DNA from: a virus
Strand: one strand, 5' to 3'
DNA length: 64,000 nucleotides
Virus record (IMG/VR): IMGVR_UViG_3300022842_000007
Location: 1 to 64,000 of that record
Under the pieces are notes generated by a model. It was given only the letters and a program-made list of their open reading frames with translations, was not told the DNA's origin and made no database searches. Position 1 is the stretch's first letter. Each line of letters opens with the position of its first letter. The translations under genes and the position numbers were made by a program. Shown piece by piece: positions 41,460 to 50,514 of the stretch.

Positions 41460-42157
41460 ACGAATTACACTATGACGGTAAAGGTTATGTCATTGAATAT
41501 AAGGTTGTGGCAGATGAATTACTGGATGCAATCAGTGACAAACTAGATACCTGTTATCCAGTCAGAGCATCTACACATAGAAAAAAATATGCAGAGGCAG
41601 AAGACACACAGAAACTGCAAGGCGTTGCTGTTTGGTGGTCACAACTGACTGATGAATGGGATGAAGTTCAGACAATTAACAATTTGGTTTATCCAATAAT
41701 TCAACAACATATGCCTAAGGCAAAGTTCTATGCGAGTGACATTGTAACTATTAATGGACCTTCTCGTTGGATTGGTCCGCATGTTGACACGCCTCATAGA
41801 TTCACAGAATACAATGACGTAGCGCCAGACGAACTCTTGGGCATACAAGTCATTATACCATTAGAGACACTAGACGAGACTACAGGGGCTACCGGCCTGA
41901 TCCCTTTCAGCCATAGAGAAGATTGGGATATACAAGATTGTTACGATGGTGTACATGATGATATGTTCAAAGACGAAGCAGTACAGCACGAGTTACCAAA
42001 AGGGTCGGTGTTGTTCTATAACACTCGATTGATGCATTCTACAATGCCATTAAATTTACCCAAAAAGCGATCTATTCTCTTGCTTAACTATTTACGGGAT
42101 GATATAATACAATCTGTAACAAAAATTGACAATATATGGAGTAGTAATGGCAAATGA
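41450..42157 (+). CDS. 2OG-Fe(II) oxygenase (PhyH-like)
   Basis: A 235-residue protein from ATG 41450 (ATG 41435 gives 5 more residues). WIGPHVDTP gives the HxD metal ligands (H111, D113); LMHSTMP gives the distal His (H196); KKRSILLLNYL supplies the 2-oxoglutarate-binding Arg (R207). VIIPLETLDETTGATGLIPFSH is typical of the phytanoyl-CoA hydroxylase group. Such enzymes are frequent in marine phages; substrate unknown, possibly sugar, amino acid or nucleobase. Confidence 0.85.
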   Translation: MAINELHYDGKGYVIEYKVVADELLDAISDKLDTCYPVRASTHRKKYAEAEDTQKLQGVAVWWSQLTDEWDEVQTINNLVYPIIQQHMPKAKFYASDIVTINGPSRWIGPHVDTPHRFTEYNDVAPDELLGIQVIIPLETLDETTGATGLIPFSHREDWDIQDCYDGVHDDMFKDEAVQHELPKGSVLFYNTRLMHSTMPLNLPKKRSILLLNYLRDDIIQSVTKIDNIWSSNGK

Positions 42158-42686
42158 TATAATGATAGATATGGAAACATTAAGCACGAGAGCCGACTGT
42201 GTGATATTAACTATTGGTGCTGTGCGATTTGATCCCAGGGGCATTGGTGTAGTAGAGCGCATTGAAATCAGACCCACAATAGAAGAACAAACTGCCGATT
42301 TTGACAGACATATTGATGAAGAGACTCTGGATTGGTGGGGAAGACAATCAGATGATGCAATCAATGAATCAATGGGTGATACAGGTCGAGTACCATTTAA
42401 AGTCGCAATGGAACAGTTGCACAAATTTTGTTGGAATCAAGGAAAGATATGGTCCAATGGTTCTGTTTTTGATGTAATCATAGCTGAACATGCATTCAAT
42501 CAATTAGATATAACTCATCCATGGCGATTCTGGAACATCAGAGACTGTCGAACAATATATAATCTTTGTAAAGTATCTTTAAAAGATGGTTCTCATGTAA
42601 CCTCTCACAAAGCAGTAGAGGATGCTGAACACCAAGCAATAGTAGTGCAACGAGCATATTTAAAATTAACGGAAGCAGGATTGTAA
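42147..42686 (+). CDS. DEDDh-type 3'-5' exonuclease
   Basis: A 179-residue protein from ATG 42147 (TATGGAG upstream). IMIDMET carries D8 and E10, GSVFDVIIAEHAF carries D109, and SHKAVEDAEHQA carries H154 and D159, completing the DEDDh set of DnaQ/RNase T/DexA-like exonucleases. In T4, DexA degrades ssDNA. It partly overlaps the oxygenase gene; a TATAAT with TTGCTT lies about 37 bases upstream inside that gene. Confidence 0.88.
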   Translation: MANDIMIDMETLSTRADCVILTIGAVRFDPRGIGVVERIEIRPTIEEQTADFDRHIDEETLDWWGRQSDDAINESMGDTGRVPFKVAMEQLHKFCWNQGKIWSNGSVFDVIIAEHAFNQLDITHPWRFWNIRDCRTIYNLCKVSLKDGSHVTSHKAVEDAEHQAIVVQRAYLKLTEAGL

Positions 42687-43270
42687 TGCATCAATCGGAT
42701 ATTGACATAGATTTTGGTGATAGGACGAAGTTGTTAAAAGTAATACAACATATTCCTGCATCCATGCGTAATGTCAGTCCGATTAAAAAGCATCCTACTG
42801 GTGTATACATTACAGAAGTTCCGTATGATCCTGTTAATGATATGTGTGCATTGGATTACAAAGAAGCCGATGCTCGTAAATATTTTAAATTAGATTTGTT
42901 GAATGTAAATGTGTATCAACAAGTTAAAGATGAACATCATTTGATTAGTCTTATGGCAGAGCCAAATTGGGAACGCCTTAAGGAAAAAGACTTCGTAGAG
43001 CAATTAATACACTTAAATAAACAATATGATATTTTACAAAAAATGCCACAAGAAATAAATAGTATTCCAAGATTAGCAATGTTCCTGGCTATCATTAGGC
43101 CTGCTAAAAGAACGCTCATAGGAAGAACGTGGGAACACATTAGTAAAACAGTATGGATAGATAACAATCGTGGGTACACATTTAAGAAATCGCATGCTGT
43201 AGCATACGCACAATTAGTTGTGGTACATATGAATTTAATCGAAGAAGGAAAAACCCGTGACGGAATATAG
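42686..43270 (+). CDS. Miniature DnaE-like (C-family polymerase) protein
   Basis: A 194-residue protein. DIDIDFGD near the N-terminus (5-12) matches the PDxDIDF catalytic motif of bacterial Pol III alpha. FKKSHAVAYAQLVV near the C-terminus matches the FNKSHAxAYA motif, and MFLAIIRPAKR resembles the ALYRPG block. The roughly 600 residues normally lying among these are gone, including most of palm and fingers. Probably a non-polymerising scaffold or regulator; start overlaps the exonuclease by 1 base. Confidence 0.6.
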   Translation: MHQSDIDIDFGDRTKLLKVIQHIPASMRNVSPIKKHPTGVYITEVPYDPVNDMCALDYKEADARKYFKLDLLNVNVYQQVKDEHHLISLMAEPNWERLKEKDFVEQLIHLNKQYDILQKMPQEINSIPRLAMFLAIIRPAKRTLIGRTWEHISKTVWIDNNRGYTFKKSHAVAYAQLVVVHMNLIEEGKTRDGI

Positions 43271-43520
43271 CGATACAGTAGAAAGACAGCGGTTGCGCAT
43301 AAACTCAGAGAAGTGGGGGAAGGGTATTACAACACTTCATGCGCATTCATTAACATCTATGTGGTATGATACACGCAAGACAGATGGCTCGGTAATAGAC
43401 ACTGAATACAATAATGGTTCTATTAAACGAGTAATACAAAACACTGGTGAAATTATTTACTTTGGAAAAGCACTCACAGGAGATGCATTAATGGATGCAT
43501 ACGGAAGTCATGGGCAATAA
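43257..43520 (+). CDS. Small hypothetical protein
   Basis: An 87-residue protein from GTG 43257, overlapping the DnaE-like gene by 14 bases and the deformylase by 26. GITTLHAHSLTSMWYDTRK is followed by a beta-rich end. Family unknown. Confidence 0.55.
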   Translation: MTEYSDTVERQRLRINSEKWGKGITTLHAHSLTSMWYDTRKTDGSVIDTEYNNGSIKRVIQNTGEIIYFGKALTGDALMDAYGSHGQ

Positions 43521-44067
43521 ACTAGAACTTACGCTAATTGATGAAAGTAATCCTTTATTAAAAGAACCCTGCACTGCCTGGGATTTTACATCAGACGGTT
43601 CACCAACTGAACTGGTGTCTGCTTTGACAAGAGTTATGTTTAGCCCTAATCATGGTGGTATTGGGTTGGCCGCACCACAGTGTGGAGTGATGAAAAATAT
43701 ATTTGTCATGGGAAGCAATGAAAATTTGATTGCTGTTATTAATCCTGTCATTGATGAATTAATTGGCGACAAAGAGATGTACTTAGAAGGTTGTTTAAGT
43801 TATCCTGATCTTTGGTTACATGTACTAAGACATCCAGAATGCATCGTATCGTATCAAACACTCGACGGCACTGCGGTTGAAAGAAAACATCTTACGGATC
43901 TACAAGCAAGAGTATTTTTACACGAATTTGATCATTTATTAGGTATAACATTTGAAGAACGAGTACAGAGTAAACTTAGTTTAGAATTAGCTAAGAAGCG
44001 TAGAGTAAAGAAGAGGCGTCAAACAGAAAAAGCTATCAAAAGAATGAAAGCGAAAGCAACTCAGTAG
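43495..44067 (+). CDS. def: Peptide deformylase
   Basis: A 190-residue protein. Motif 1 GIGLAAPQ (55-62), motif 2 EGCLSYP (98-104) with zinc ligand C100, and motif 3 HEFDHL with H143, catalytic E144 and H147 are all intact. Removes formyl from new proteins. Phage deformylases are well known in marine viruses. The Lys/Arg-rich C-terminal tail is an addition. ATG 43510 is an alternative start. Confidence 0.95.
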   Translation: MHTEVMGNKLELTLIDESNPLLKEPCTAWDFTSDGSPTELVSALTRVMFSPNHGGIGLAAPQCGVMKNIFVMGSNENLIAVINPVIDELIGDKEMYLEGCLSYPDLWLHVLRHPECIVSYQTLDGTAVERKHLTDLQARVFLHEFDHLLGITFEERVQSKLSLELAKKRRVKKRRQTEKAIKRMKAKATQ

Positions 44068-44453
44068 GTTCGTTTTACTAACGTAATAGATTTTCTCTTA
44101 ACACGTTTCTTTTGAAAATCAGTCATACTAACAACAGGGCCGTGTAGTAAATTTAGTGCTTTGTTGTTGAATGTTCTGATAAAAGGTTTGAAGGCTGTCC
44201 ATTCATCTTTCAAGAACAGGTTGATTGGTATTTGTCTATTCGATTCCCACCACCATACATCGCCTAATTCTAAAAACAGAACTTTAAGATCAGCATCATG
44301 TATCGCTCCGTAATCATACATAGTAGTGACCAGATCATCTCGGTTCTGTATGATGCCCACGTGGTCTTGTCCAGCATACTGAAGCACCGATATGAAAGGG
44401 TGAGTTTCGGTCAGTTTCTGAAAATAATCTAGTGGGTTCTTTGCATCTGTCAT
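44061..44453 (-). CDS. Conserved hypothetical protein (reverse strand)
   Basis: A 130-residue protein on the reverse strand, convergent with the deformylase (7-base overlap). FLELGDVWWWESNRQIPINLFLKDEW is aromatic and conserved-looking; the C-terminus is basic (KKRVKRKSITLVKR). Function unknown. Confidence 0.65.
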   Translation of the reverse strand: MTDAKNPLDYFQKLTETHPFISVLQYAGQDHVGIIQNRDDLVTTMYDYGAIHDADLKVLFLELGDVWWWESNRQIPINLFLKDEWTAFKPFIRTFNNKALNLLHGPVVSMTDFQKKRVKRKSITLVKRTY

Positions 44454-44513
44454 AGTCTAATAGTATTTAACTCTGGAAAATAATTGGTGTAATTTCTTTA
44501 GATTGGGTTAAAG

Positions 44514-44520
44514 ATAAATA
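44514..44520 (+). promoter_or_regulatory. Late promoter core (ATAAATA)
   Basis: ATAAATA 27 bases before ATG 44547, with AAAGGAG between. Confidence 0.7.
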
Positions 44521-44546
44521 TAGTTAATAAAGGAGATTAGAATGCC

Positions 44547-45347
44547 ATGTCTTACACGACATCAGTTTACACATACACAGTCCGACAGATTGTTGTCGTC
44601 CTGTCAGGTACAAGTCCGAGGAAATATATGCCAGTTTATGCAAAACCATTAACACTAAACAAGGGTGTTGACAATCAACTACAGTTTCAGTTTCTGAATC
44701 AAGAGCAGAAGCCAGTAAACCTGTCGGCATTAGCGGCCGCTAACTTGCAAATTTCTTTCAGAGCATTAAACTCAGACGGTACCTCGGTCCTTTTTAGAAA
44801 GGCATTAGAACCCGTATATGATGTTACTGGCATCTTTGTGCTAAACACCTCTGCCGCACTGATAGAAGACATTGTTGCTCAAAAAGGATCGTATTCTTTA
44901 GAATGGCCTAGTGGAAATCTAAAGTTACCGGTATTCACTGATTCAAAAGCAGGCGCACGTGGGGATTTAAATATTGTAGATTCGGTTCTACCGTCATTCG
45001 TCCCTTCACAACTTGTCACGATTCCAAGCTCCCAGACGCTCCCTGCCGCAAATGCCAATGCGAATACGGTAGCTGTCACGTTTTTCTCAAGTACGATTGA
45101 TACGCAATCTAATCCAATCCTATCGACCTCACTTGATTACGCAAATTTTGTTGGTAATATGACAATTCAAGGTTCAACTACGTCTGATGCAGACTATTAT
45201 GACATCAGTTCATATGAATATGGCAACGCCGCAAATGGTGCATCTGAGTCTGGTACAATTGGTTACACGATCAATGGGTATCATCCATTCATCCAACTTA
45301 AATTTACTGCAAATGTGGGTAACATAACAACGATTCTAGCAAGATAA
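44547..45347 (+). CDS. Virion structural protein
   Basis: A 266-residue beta-rich protein (KPLTLNKGVDNQLQFQFLN, QKGSYSLEWPSGNLKLPVF, TIDTQSNPILSTSLDYANF). Composition and late promoter indicate a tail or baseplate part. The module MTIQGSTTSDADYYDI near the end looks like a tail-associated beta domain. Exact role unknown. Confidence 0.6.
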   Translation: MSYTTSVYTYTVRQIVVVLSGTSPRKYMPVYAKPLTLNKGVDNQLQFQFLNQEQKPVNLSALAAANLQISFRALNSDGTSVLFRKALEPVYDVTGIFVLNTSAALIEDIVAQKGSYSLEWPSGNLKLPVFTDSKAGARGDLNIVDSVLPSFVPSQLVTIPSSQTLPAANANANTVAVTFFSSTIDTQSNPILSTSLDYANFVGNMTIQGSTTSDADYYDISSYEYGNAANGASESGTIGYTINGYHPFIQLKFTANVGNITTILAR

Positions 45348-45361
45348 GTTACCCTCTTTAC

Positions 45362-45390
45362 TTGTTTTCTCATTCTTTTTAGTATATAAT
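45362..45390 (+). promoter_or_regulatory. Sigma70-like promoter for primase
   Basis: TTGTTT (45362-45367), 17-bp spacer, TATAAT (45385-45390), 7 bases before ATG 45398. Confidence 0.6.
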
Positions 45391-45397
45391 TACAGAT

Positions 45398-46375
45398 ATG
45401 TTTGATATACTCACGATTATTCCTGGCAAAAAGAAAAAGACACAAAGCGGTTGGAATTCATTCAATGCTCCGTGCTGTGCTCATAATGGCCACACTCCCG
45501 ATAAACGCATGCGTGGCGGTATCAAACAAGATGGAGACAATTGGCAGTTTCATTGTTTCAATTGCAACTTCAAGTGTGGCTTCCAGTTAGGTAGATCGAT
45601 CAGCAAAACGTGTCGTAGATTTCTACTCTGGCAAGGCATGCCTGAAACAGACATTAACAAATGGTCTTTGCATTCTGTTCAGCACAAAGACTTGATTAAT
45701 TCGATATTGTCGAAAAAGAAACAGCTGGTGGTGCCGGCGTTTAAAGAAATGCCTATGCCTGCAGGCGAGTTGATTTACGCAGGGAACAAAAAGCATAAAG
45801 TTTATATAGACTACCTACATACCAGAGGGATGACTCAAAATGATTATCCTTTTTTAGTAACCCCTGATGAAGAAGGTAGAGAAGCAAATAAATTGATTAT
45901 ACCCTTTACATATCAAAACAAAGTTGTAGGTAGCACTAGTAGATACATAGATGGTAGAAAGCCCAAGTTTATAAGCGATCAACAACCAGGTTATGTATTC
46001 GGCACAGACTTGCAAAGGGACACGTGGGGAATAGTCTTGGTGTTTGAAGGCATCTTTGATGCAATCTCAATGAATGGGTTAGCAGTGACAGGTAGCGAAA
46101 TCAATGATAATCAAGCCGTGATTATTAAAAGATTGGGTAAACGTGTTATTGTTGTTCCTGATCAAGATAAAACAGGATTAGAGATATGTGATCGTGCATT
46201 AGACCTGGGTTTTGAGGTAGCACTACCAAATTGGTATGGTGCTGACAAAATGGATGCAAATGAGGCAATAATAAAATATGGTAAATTAAATACCCTACTA
46301 AGTATACTTGATGCCGCAACCAGTAGTAAAATAGTTGTGGAAATGATGAGGAATAAAATTGCTAAAAGAATTTAA
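45398..46375 (+). CDS. gp61: DNA primase (gp61-like)
   Basis: A 325-residue protein (342 in T4). The N-terminal zinc ribbon uses Cys near 26/27 and C53, C56, C60 (FHCFNCNFKC). The TOPRIM domain follows with VLVFEGIFDAIS (catalytic Glu) and VPDQDKTG (DxD-type). Makes RNA primers for lagging-strand synthesis with gp41. Overlaps gp41 by 17 bases. Confidence 0.92.
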   Translation: MFDILTIIPGKKKKTQSGWNSFNAPCCAHNGHTPDKRMRGGIKQDGDNWQFHCFNCNFKCGFQLGRSISKTCRRFLLWQGMPETDINKWSLHSVQHKDLINSILSKKKQLVVPAFKEMPMPAGELIYAGNKKHKVYIDYLHTRGMTQNDYPFLVTPDEEGREANKLIIPFTYQNKVVGSTSRYIDGRKPKFISDQQPGYVFGTDLQRDTWGIVLVFEGIFDAISMNGLAVTGSEINDNQAVIIKRLGKRVIVVPDQDKTGLEICDRALDLGFEVALPNWYGADKMDANEAIIKYGKLNTLLSILDAATSSKIVVEMMRNKIAKRI

Positions 46376-47801
46376 CATAGAAGTGCAAGAGTTATTCTTG
46401 CGAATGATGGTAACGAACGCAGAACTATTTATAAGAACCAGTAATATATTTAACGCGGAAAATTTTGATCGTAAATTACAGCCAGTTGCAGAATTTATGA
46501 TTGAACATTCAACTGAATATAAATGTCTGCCTGATCCTACACAGATCAAAGCAACAACTGGTGAAACAATAGAAGCAGTTTCAGATTTAGATGAAGGCCA
46601 CTATGAATGGTTTATGGATGAGTTTGAAGCATTCACACGTAGACAAGAATTAGAAAGAGCCATCATGAAGTCGGTTGACCTTTTAGAACAAGGTGATTAC
46701 AACCCTGTTGAGAAACTTATCAAAGATGCGGTGCAAATCTCATTACTAAGAAACATGGGCATCGACTATTTTGATGATCCACGTGGTCGATTGATGCATC
46801 TTAAACAGAGTAATGGAGAGTCCTCTACGGGCTGGCCTTGTCTTGATCAGAAACTCTATGGTGGCTTTAACAAAGGCGAACTACAGATTTTCGCTGGTGG
46901 CTCCGGTTCAGGTAAATCGTTGATGATGCAAAATCTATCAGTTAACTGGTTATTACAGGGCAAGTCAGGGGCATTCATCACACTTGAGTTAAGTGAGGAA
47001 TTAACAGCAATGCGTGTTGACTCAATGATAACTGGTACAAAAACAAAAGAGGTGTTTAAAGATTTAGATAATGTCGAGATGAAAGTGAAGATGAAACAAA
47101 AAGTATCCGGCAACTTTCGAATTAAGTATCTTGCGGCACAATCAACAGCAAACGATATTCGAGCATACGTCAAAGAATTGCAAATACAAACTGGCATGAA
47201 AATAGATTTCTTGTGTGTCGATTACTTAGATTTGCTAATGCCTGTTAGTGCAAAGGTATCTCCGAGTGACTTGTTTGTTAAAGACAAATATGTCTCTGAA
47301 GAACTTCGTAACCTTGCAAAAGAGTTTGATATAATCTTTGTAACAGCATCACAGTTAAACAGAGGGGCAGTAGAAGAACTCGAATTTGATCACAGTCACA
47401 TCTCTGGAGGCATCTCTAAAATACATACTGCTGATAATGTGTTTGGTATCTTTACTAGTCGTAGTATGCGAGAACGCGGTCGATATCAAATACAGTTGAT
47501 GAAAACTAGATCGAGTTCTGGAGTAGGACAAACAGTAGAACTAGCATTTGACACAGAAACATTGCGTATTACCGACCCAGGGGCAACTAGCACAACCGCA
47601 TATGGAGCATCCTCACCTGCATTGCCAGCACCGGTACGGAACTCCGCACAAATTCTCATGGAAAAATTCAAGACAACTTCAGCAGTTGGAGCAACGGATG
47701 AGTTAGTACATGCTCAATTAGAGCCATCGAACAAAAAACCTGTCGGTGATATTCAAAGTACTAAATTAAAATCATTGTTGAACTCTCTAAAAGACAAATA
47801 A
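46359..47801 (+). CDS. gp41: Replicative DNA helicase (gp41-like, DnaB family)
   Basis: A 480-residue protein from TTG 46359 (GAGGAAT upstream). Walker A GGSGSGKS (180-187), FITLELSEELTAMR (motif 1a), FLCVDYLDLL (Walker B), TASQLNRGAVEE and ISGGISKIHTADNVFGI are DnaB-type motifs. Hexameric 5'-3' helicase at the fork, working with gp61. The C-terminus is Ala/Pro-rich and probably flexible. Confidence 0.95.
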   Translation: MLKEFNIEVQELFLRMMVTNAELFIRTSNIFNAENFDRKLQPVAEFMIEHSTEYKCLPDPTQIKATTGETIEAVSDLDEGHYEWFMDEFEAFTRRQELERAIMKSVDLLEQGDYNPVEKLIKDAVQISLLRNMGIDYFDDPRGRLMHLKQSNGESSTGWPCLDQKLYGGFNKGELQIFAGGSGSGKSLMMQNLSVNWLLQGKSGAFITLELSEELTAMRVDSMITGTKTKEVFKDLDNVEMKVKMKQKVSGNFRIKYLAAQSTANDIRAYVKELQIQTGMKIDFLCVDYLDLLMPVSAKVSPSDLFVKDKYVSEELRNLAKEFDIIFVTASQLNRGAVEELEFDHSHISGGISKIHTADNVFGIFTSRSMRERGRYQIQLMKTRSSSGVGQTVELAFDTETLRITDPGATSTTAYGASSPALPAPVRNSAQILMEKFKTTSAVGATDELVHAQLEPSNKKPVGDIQSTKLKSLLNSLKDK

Positions 47802-47824
47802 TATGCCCATATGGGCACTAAAGA

Positions 47825-47831
47825 CTAAATA
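47825..47831 (+). promoter_or_regulatory. Late promoter core (CTAAATA)
   Basis: CTAAATA 20 bases before ATG 47852, with AAGGAAAA between. Confidence 0.6.
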
Positions 47832-47851
47832 GTACTAAGGAAAATACACTT

Positions 47852-48094
47852 ATGCAAAAGAAAACCCGAAGTCTATTAGAAGAACTTGAATCCATTGGTG
47901 TTAACCGCGACATTCCTCATCTGGTTGAGTCTCGTGGTAGCAATATCATTACTAGTGCAGTTAATCTATTAGAATTCATTGAGAAAAACTTTAGCGAGGA
48001 TGACGCTGATATGTTAGAGAAAAAATTATTAAGTGCTATTAAAGGAAGGGATAAAACTCGTTTTTCTAAGACGATGAAAAAAATACAAGGGTAA
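47852..48094 (+). CDS. Small late protein, possible prohead-core protein
   Basis: An 80-residue helical, charged protein (KTRSLLEELESIG, ESRGSNIITSAVNLLEFIEKNF). Size and charge are compatible with prohead-core proteins of the T4 gp67/gp68 kind, and it resembles small conserved marine phage proteins. Late promoter upstream. Confidence 0.55.
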   Translation: MQKKTRSLLEELESIGVNRDIPHLVESRGSNIITSAVNLLEFIEKNFSEDDADMLEKKLLSAIKGRDKTRFSKTMKKIQG

Positions 48095-48098
48095 TACA

Positions 48099-48800
48099 AT
48101 GAAGTTCGATGATGTAATCACAGAAGCCGGTATATTTAAGTTTGGTAACGACAAGAGCGCAGAAAAAGCACCTAGTATTAAAGGCGGAACGAATCGTGCT
48201 ACAAAATTATCAAAGAAAATCTTTCTTGACGATTTTTCAAGTGATTTAATAGGTTCCATACAAAGTGGATTGCAATCCGGCTTGATTCAGCCACCAATTA
48301 TTGCAACAGCAAACGAAAATTATAACAGATTAAATCAAATACTCGAAACTGTCATCATGACATCTGAAAATACAGCATCCGCATCCGCAGGAATGGATAT
48401 AAAGACATATATCGCGCAATGGCTTGGACAATATATGCAAGGGGTTGATTACACTGCGCATAAACCTGCTTTGTCTCGAATAATAGATCAAATAGCAGTA
48501 GCATATAACAACAGTACTAATCCAAACAGTCCTAATATTGACAGAAATCTTGTAACTCAGTTAGGCAACGGTGGCTGGGCCGCATCAAAAAGTGTAGTGC
48601 CAAAAGGCGCAAAGAATTCAGTACCTGGCAGTACTATCTTGCCACCCAATGCTCCAGATGGACCGATTGATCACGATGCCGCAGACAATACAGGCGACCG
48701 AATTGATTACGATGAGCCAGCATACAAAAGAGTAATTCCAAGAGAGAAATTCAGTGAGTCAGCCAAACGAGCAGAAAAACTGAAGAATCTGAAGAAGTAA
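48099..48800 (+). CDS. Late protein with capsid-targeting-like leader
   Basis: A 233-residue protein starting MKFDDVITE followed by AG: short basic-acidic leader ending in an ITE|A cleavage-like site. Middle is helical (NYNRLNQILETVIMTSEN); the C-terminus is basic. Lies between a possible prohead-core gene and the ligase-like gene. Probably packaged; function unknown. Confidence 0.6.
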   Translation: MKFDDVITEAGIFKFGNDKSAEKAPSIKGGTNRATKLSKKIFLDDFSSDLIGSIQSGLQSGLIQPPIIATANENYNRLNQILETVIMTSENTASASAGMDIKTYIAQWLGQYMQGVDYTAHKPALSRIIDQIAVAYNNSTNPNSPNIDRNLVTQLGNGGWAASKSVVPKGAKNSVPGSTILPPNAPDGPIDHDAADNTGDRIDYDEPAYKRVIPREKFSESAKRAEKLKNLKK

Positions 48801-48802
48801 TT

Positions 48803-49951
48803 ATGAACCTTGCCGAGTCACTCGCCAGTTTAACAAAAAAATTAAACGCGATCAGTATAGTTGAGGGCAAAGGACACTTGGACCACCCAGAAGACTTGGT
48901 ATTTTTAGATGATATCGCCGGCGCAAAACAAGCTATCTCAGCAATAGAACAGACTGTAAACAATCCAAACAATATAACAATCAAATGGGATGGTTATCCT
49001 GCCCTGATCTTCGGTCGTGGTACAGACGGTAGATTCTCTGTTATGGACAAGCATATGTTCAATAAGAGAGATGGTACTGGTCGTCAAGTATTCTCTCCTA
49101 AAGAATTTAAAGCATACGATGTAGCACGTGGAGTAAACAGAGGTGACTTGTACAATATTATTAATGGAATATGGTCAGGACTAGAAGCAAGTGATCGAGG
49201 CACGTTAGGTTTTTACTGGGGAGACTTGTTATTTTCTAAACCTCTCACCGCAGTTAACGGCGAGTATTCTTTCAAGGGAAATCCAAATGGCATCGCATAC
49301 AAAGTCACCGCAGACAGTGATGTTGGTAAATTGTTAGCAAATAAAAAAGCTGGTATTGCAGTACATCAGTTTATTCCGGCAACTGCATCATCAATTGATG
49401 AAGCAGAATCACTTGACGGTACAATAGGTACTCTCAAGGACAATTCAGACGTAGCAATTGTTCCTAGCAAAATGCCGATCACGCCTAACATCAAAATGCC
49501 AACTGATCTTAAAGGAAAAGCAGAACAAGAGATTGCCACAAATGCTAATGCTGTGCATTCTCTCATGCAGGCAGCACCTCAGTCCCGCAACTCATTTAAC
49601 ATGCTGTTTACAGTATACGTTAACAAGAAAATTGTCTCTCAAGATTTGTCAAACATGTACAGTGGTTTTACAGATTTTATACAAAACCGCAAAATGACAG
49701 ACTCGATGAGAACTAAAATTACTACTCATTTCAATAACCATAAAGCCGGTGTTGCTGGCGCATTTAAGATTTGGATAGCAATATATAATCTAAAACAAAA
49801 TATCATTGCCCAACTAGATCAGGCCGCTAAGGCCAGCCCGGTTAAAGGGTTTTTAGATGATGGCACAGAGACCCATGAAGGGTTTGTTGCAAATGGTGTT
49901 AAGTTTGTCAATCGTCAGGGCTTTTCTGCTCAAAATCTCGCTAAAAGATAG
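48803..49951 (+). CDS. Ligase-like nucleotidyltransferase (DUF6267-like)
   Basis: A 382-residue protein. ITIKWDGYPALIFGR (58-72) fits motif I KxDG of covalent nucleotidyltransferases (DNA/RNA ligases, capping enzymes) with K61 as candidate nucleophile; DGRFSVMDKHMF follows. EGFV (359-362) and VKFVNR (K367) resemble motifs IV and V. No OB or zinc domain is evident. Leader MNLAESLASL...SIVE|GKGHLDHPED suggests a cleaved prohead-targeting segment. Ligase activity is inferred from motifs only. Confidence 0.6.
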   Translation: MNLAESLASLTKKLNAISIVEGKGHLDHPEDLVFLDDIAGAKQAISAIEQTVNNPNNITIKWDGYPALIFGRGTDGRFSVMDKHMFNKRDGTGRQVFSPKEFKAYDVARGVNRGDLYNIINGIWSGLEASDRGTLGFYWGDLLFSKPLTAVNGEYSFKGNPNGIAYKVTADSDVGKLLANKKAGIAVHQFIPATASSIDEAESLDGTIGTLKDNSDVAIVPSKMPITPNIKMPTDLKGKAEQEIATNANAVHSLMQAAPQSRNSFNMLFTVYVNKKIVSQDLSNMYSGFTDFIQNRKMTDSMRTKITTHFNNHKAGVAGAFKIWIAIYNLKQNIIAQLDQAAKASPVKGFLDDGTETHEGFVANGVKFVNRQGFSAQNLAKR

Positions 49952-49980
49952 TCTTATAACCTTGTTTTTTTACATTTAGC

Positions 49981-49987
49981 ATAAATA
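49981..49987 (+). promoter_or_regulatory. Late promoter core (ATAAATA)
   Basis: ATAAATA 74 bases before ATG 50061. The long leader contains a GACTC/GAGTC hairpin near 50027-50041 and an AAAAAAGGAAT ribosome-binding site. Confidence 0.7.
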
Positions 49988-50060
49988 AATGTATGGACCT
50001 CATGCTGAGGGACAACAAACTACAGGACTCGGAACGAGTCTTTAAAAAAGGAATATTATA

Positions 50061-50447
50061 ATGGCACAATTTACAAGAGCAAATGGTGATTTTCAACCAG
50101 TATTAAGATTAGACAGCACTTCTTATACTAACGGCGGCGTTAACGTTGCAACTACAGGCGTAACAGTACAACCACAAGGACCCAAGTTAGACTATTGGAC
50201 AATCACTGCGGCCGGTGCTTTAACTCCTGCTGACCTTAAAGTCGGTTTTGATATAATTCAAAATAAAGCAACAATCTACATTTATGAGTATACAGACGCG
50301 GCTTCTGATCTATTAGCTATCGCAGTATACCCAACAGCGGCATATGATGCGGCTACGTTGCAGGTTGATGTTCGATTAGGACTTAACGGTTGGGTTGGAT
50401 GTACAGCCGCGAGTGGTGCAGAATTTAGTGGTCTAGCACAAGCGTAA
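50061..50447 (+). CDS. Small abundant-type virion protein
   Basis: A 128-residue Ala/Thr/Gly-rich beta protein (MAQFTRANGDFQPVLRLD). Its own late promoter, structured leader and strong terminator make it a single-gene unit, typical of a highly made structural or decoration protein. No family recognised. Confidence 0.65.
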   Translation: MAQFTRANGDFQPVLRLDSTSYTNGGVNVATTGVTVQPQGPKLDYWTITAAGALTPADLKVGFDIIQNKATIYIYEYTDAASDLLAIAVYPTAAYDAATLQVDVRLGLNGWVGCTAASGAEFSGLAQA

Positions 50448-50469
50448 GCTAACAACGTAACAAATTAAG

Positions 50470-50497
50470 AAGCCTCTTTTATTAGGGGCTTTTTTTT
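50470..50497 (+). terminator. Rho-independent terminator
   Basis: An 8-bp stem with one G-U (AAGCCTCT with AGGGGCTT), 6-base loop, followed by a run of T to 50497. Confidence 0.88.
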
Positions 50498-50502
50498 GGT
50501 TA

Positions 50503-50509
50503 CTAAATA
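50503..50509 (+). promoter_or_regulatory. Late promoter core (CTAAATA)
   Basis: CTAAATA 5 bases before ATG 50515, again with a very short leader. Confidence 0.5.
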
Positions 50510-50514
50510 GTCAT

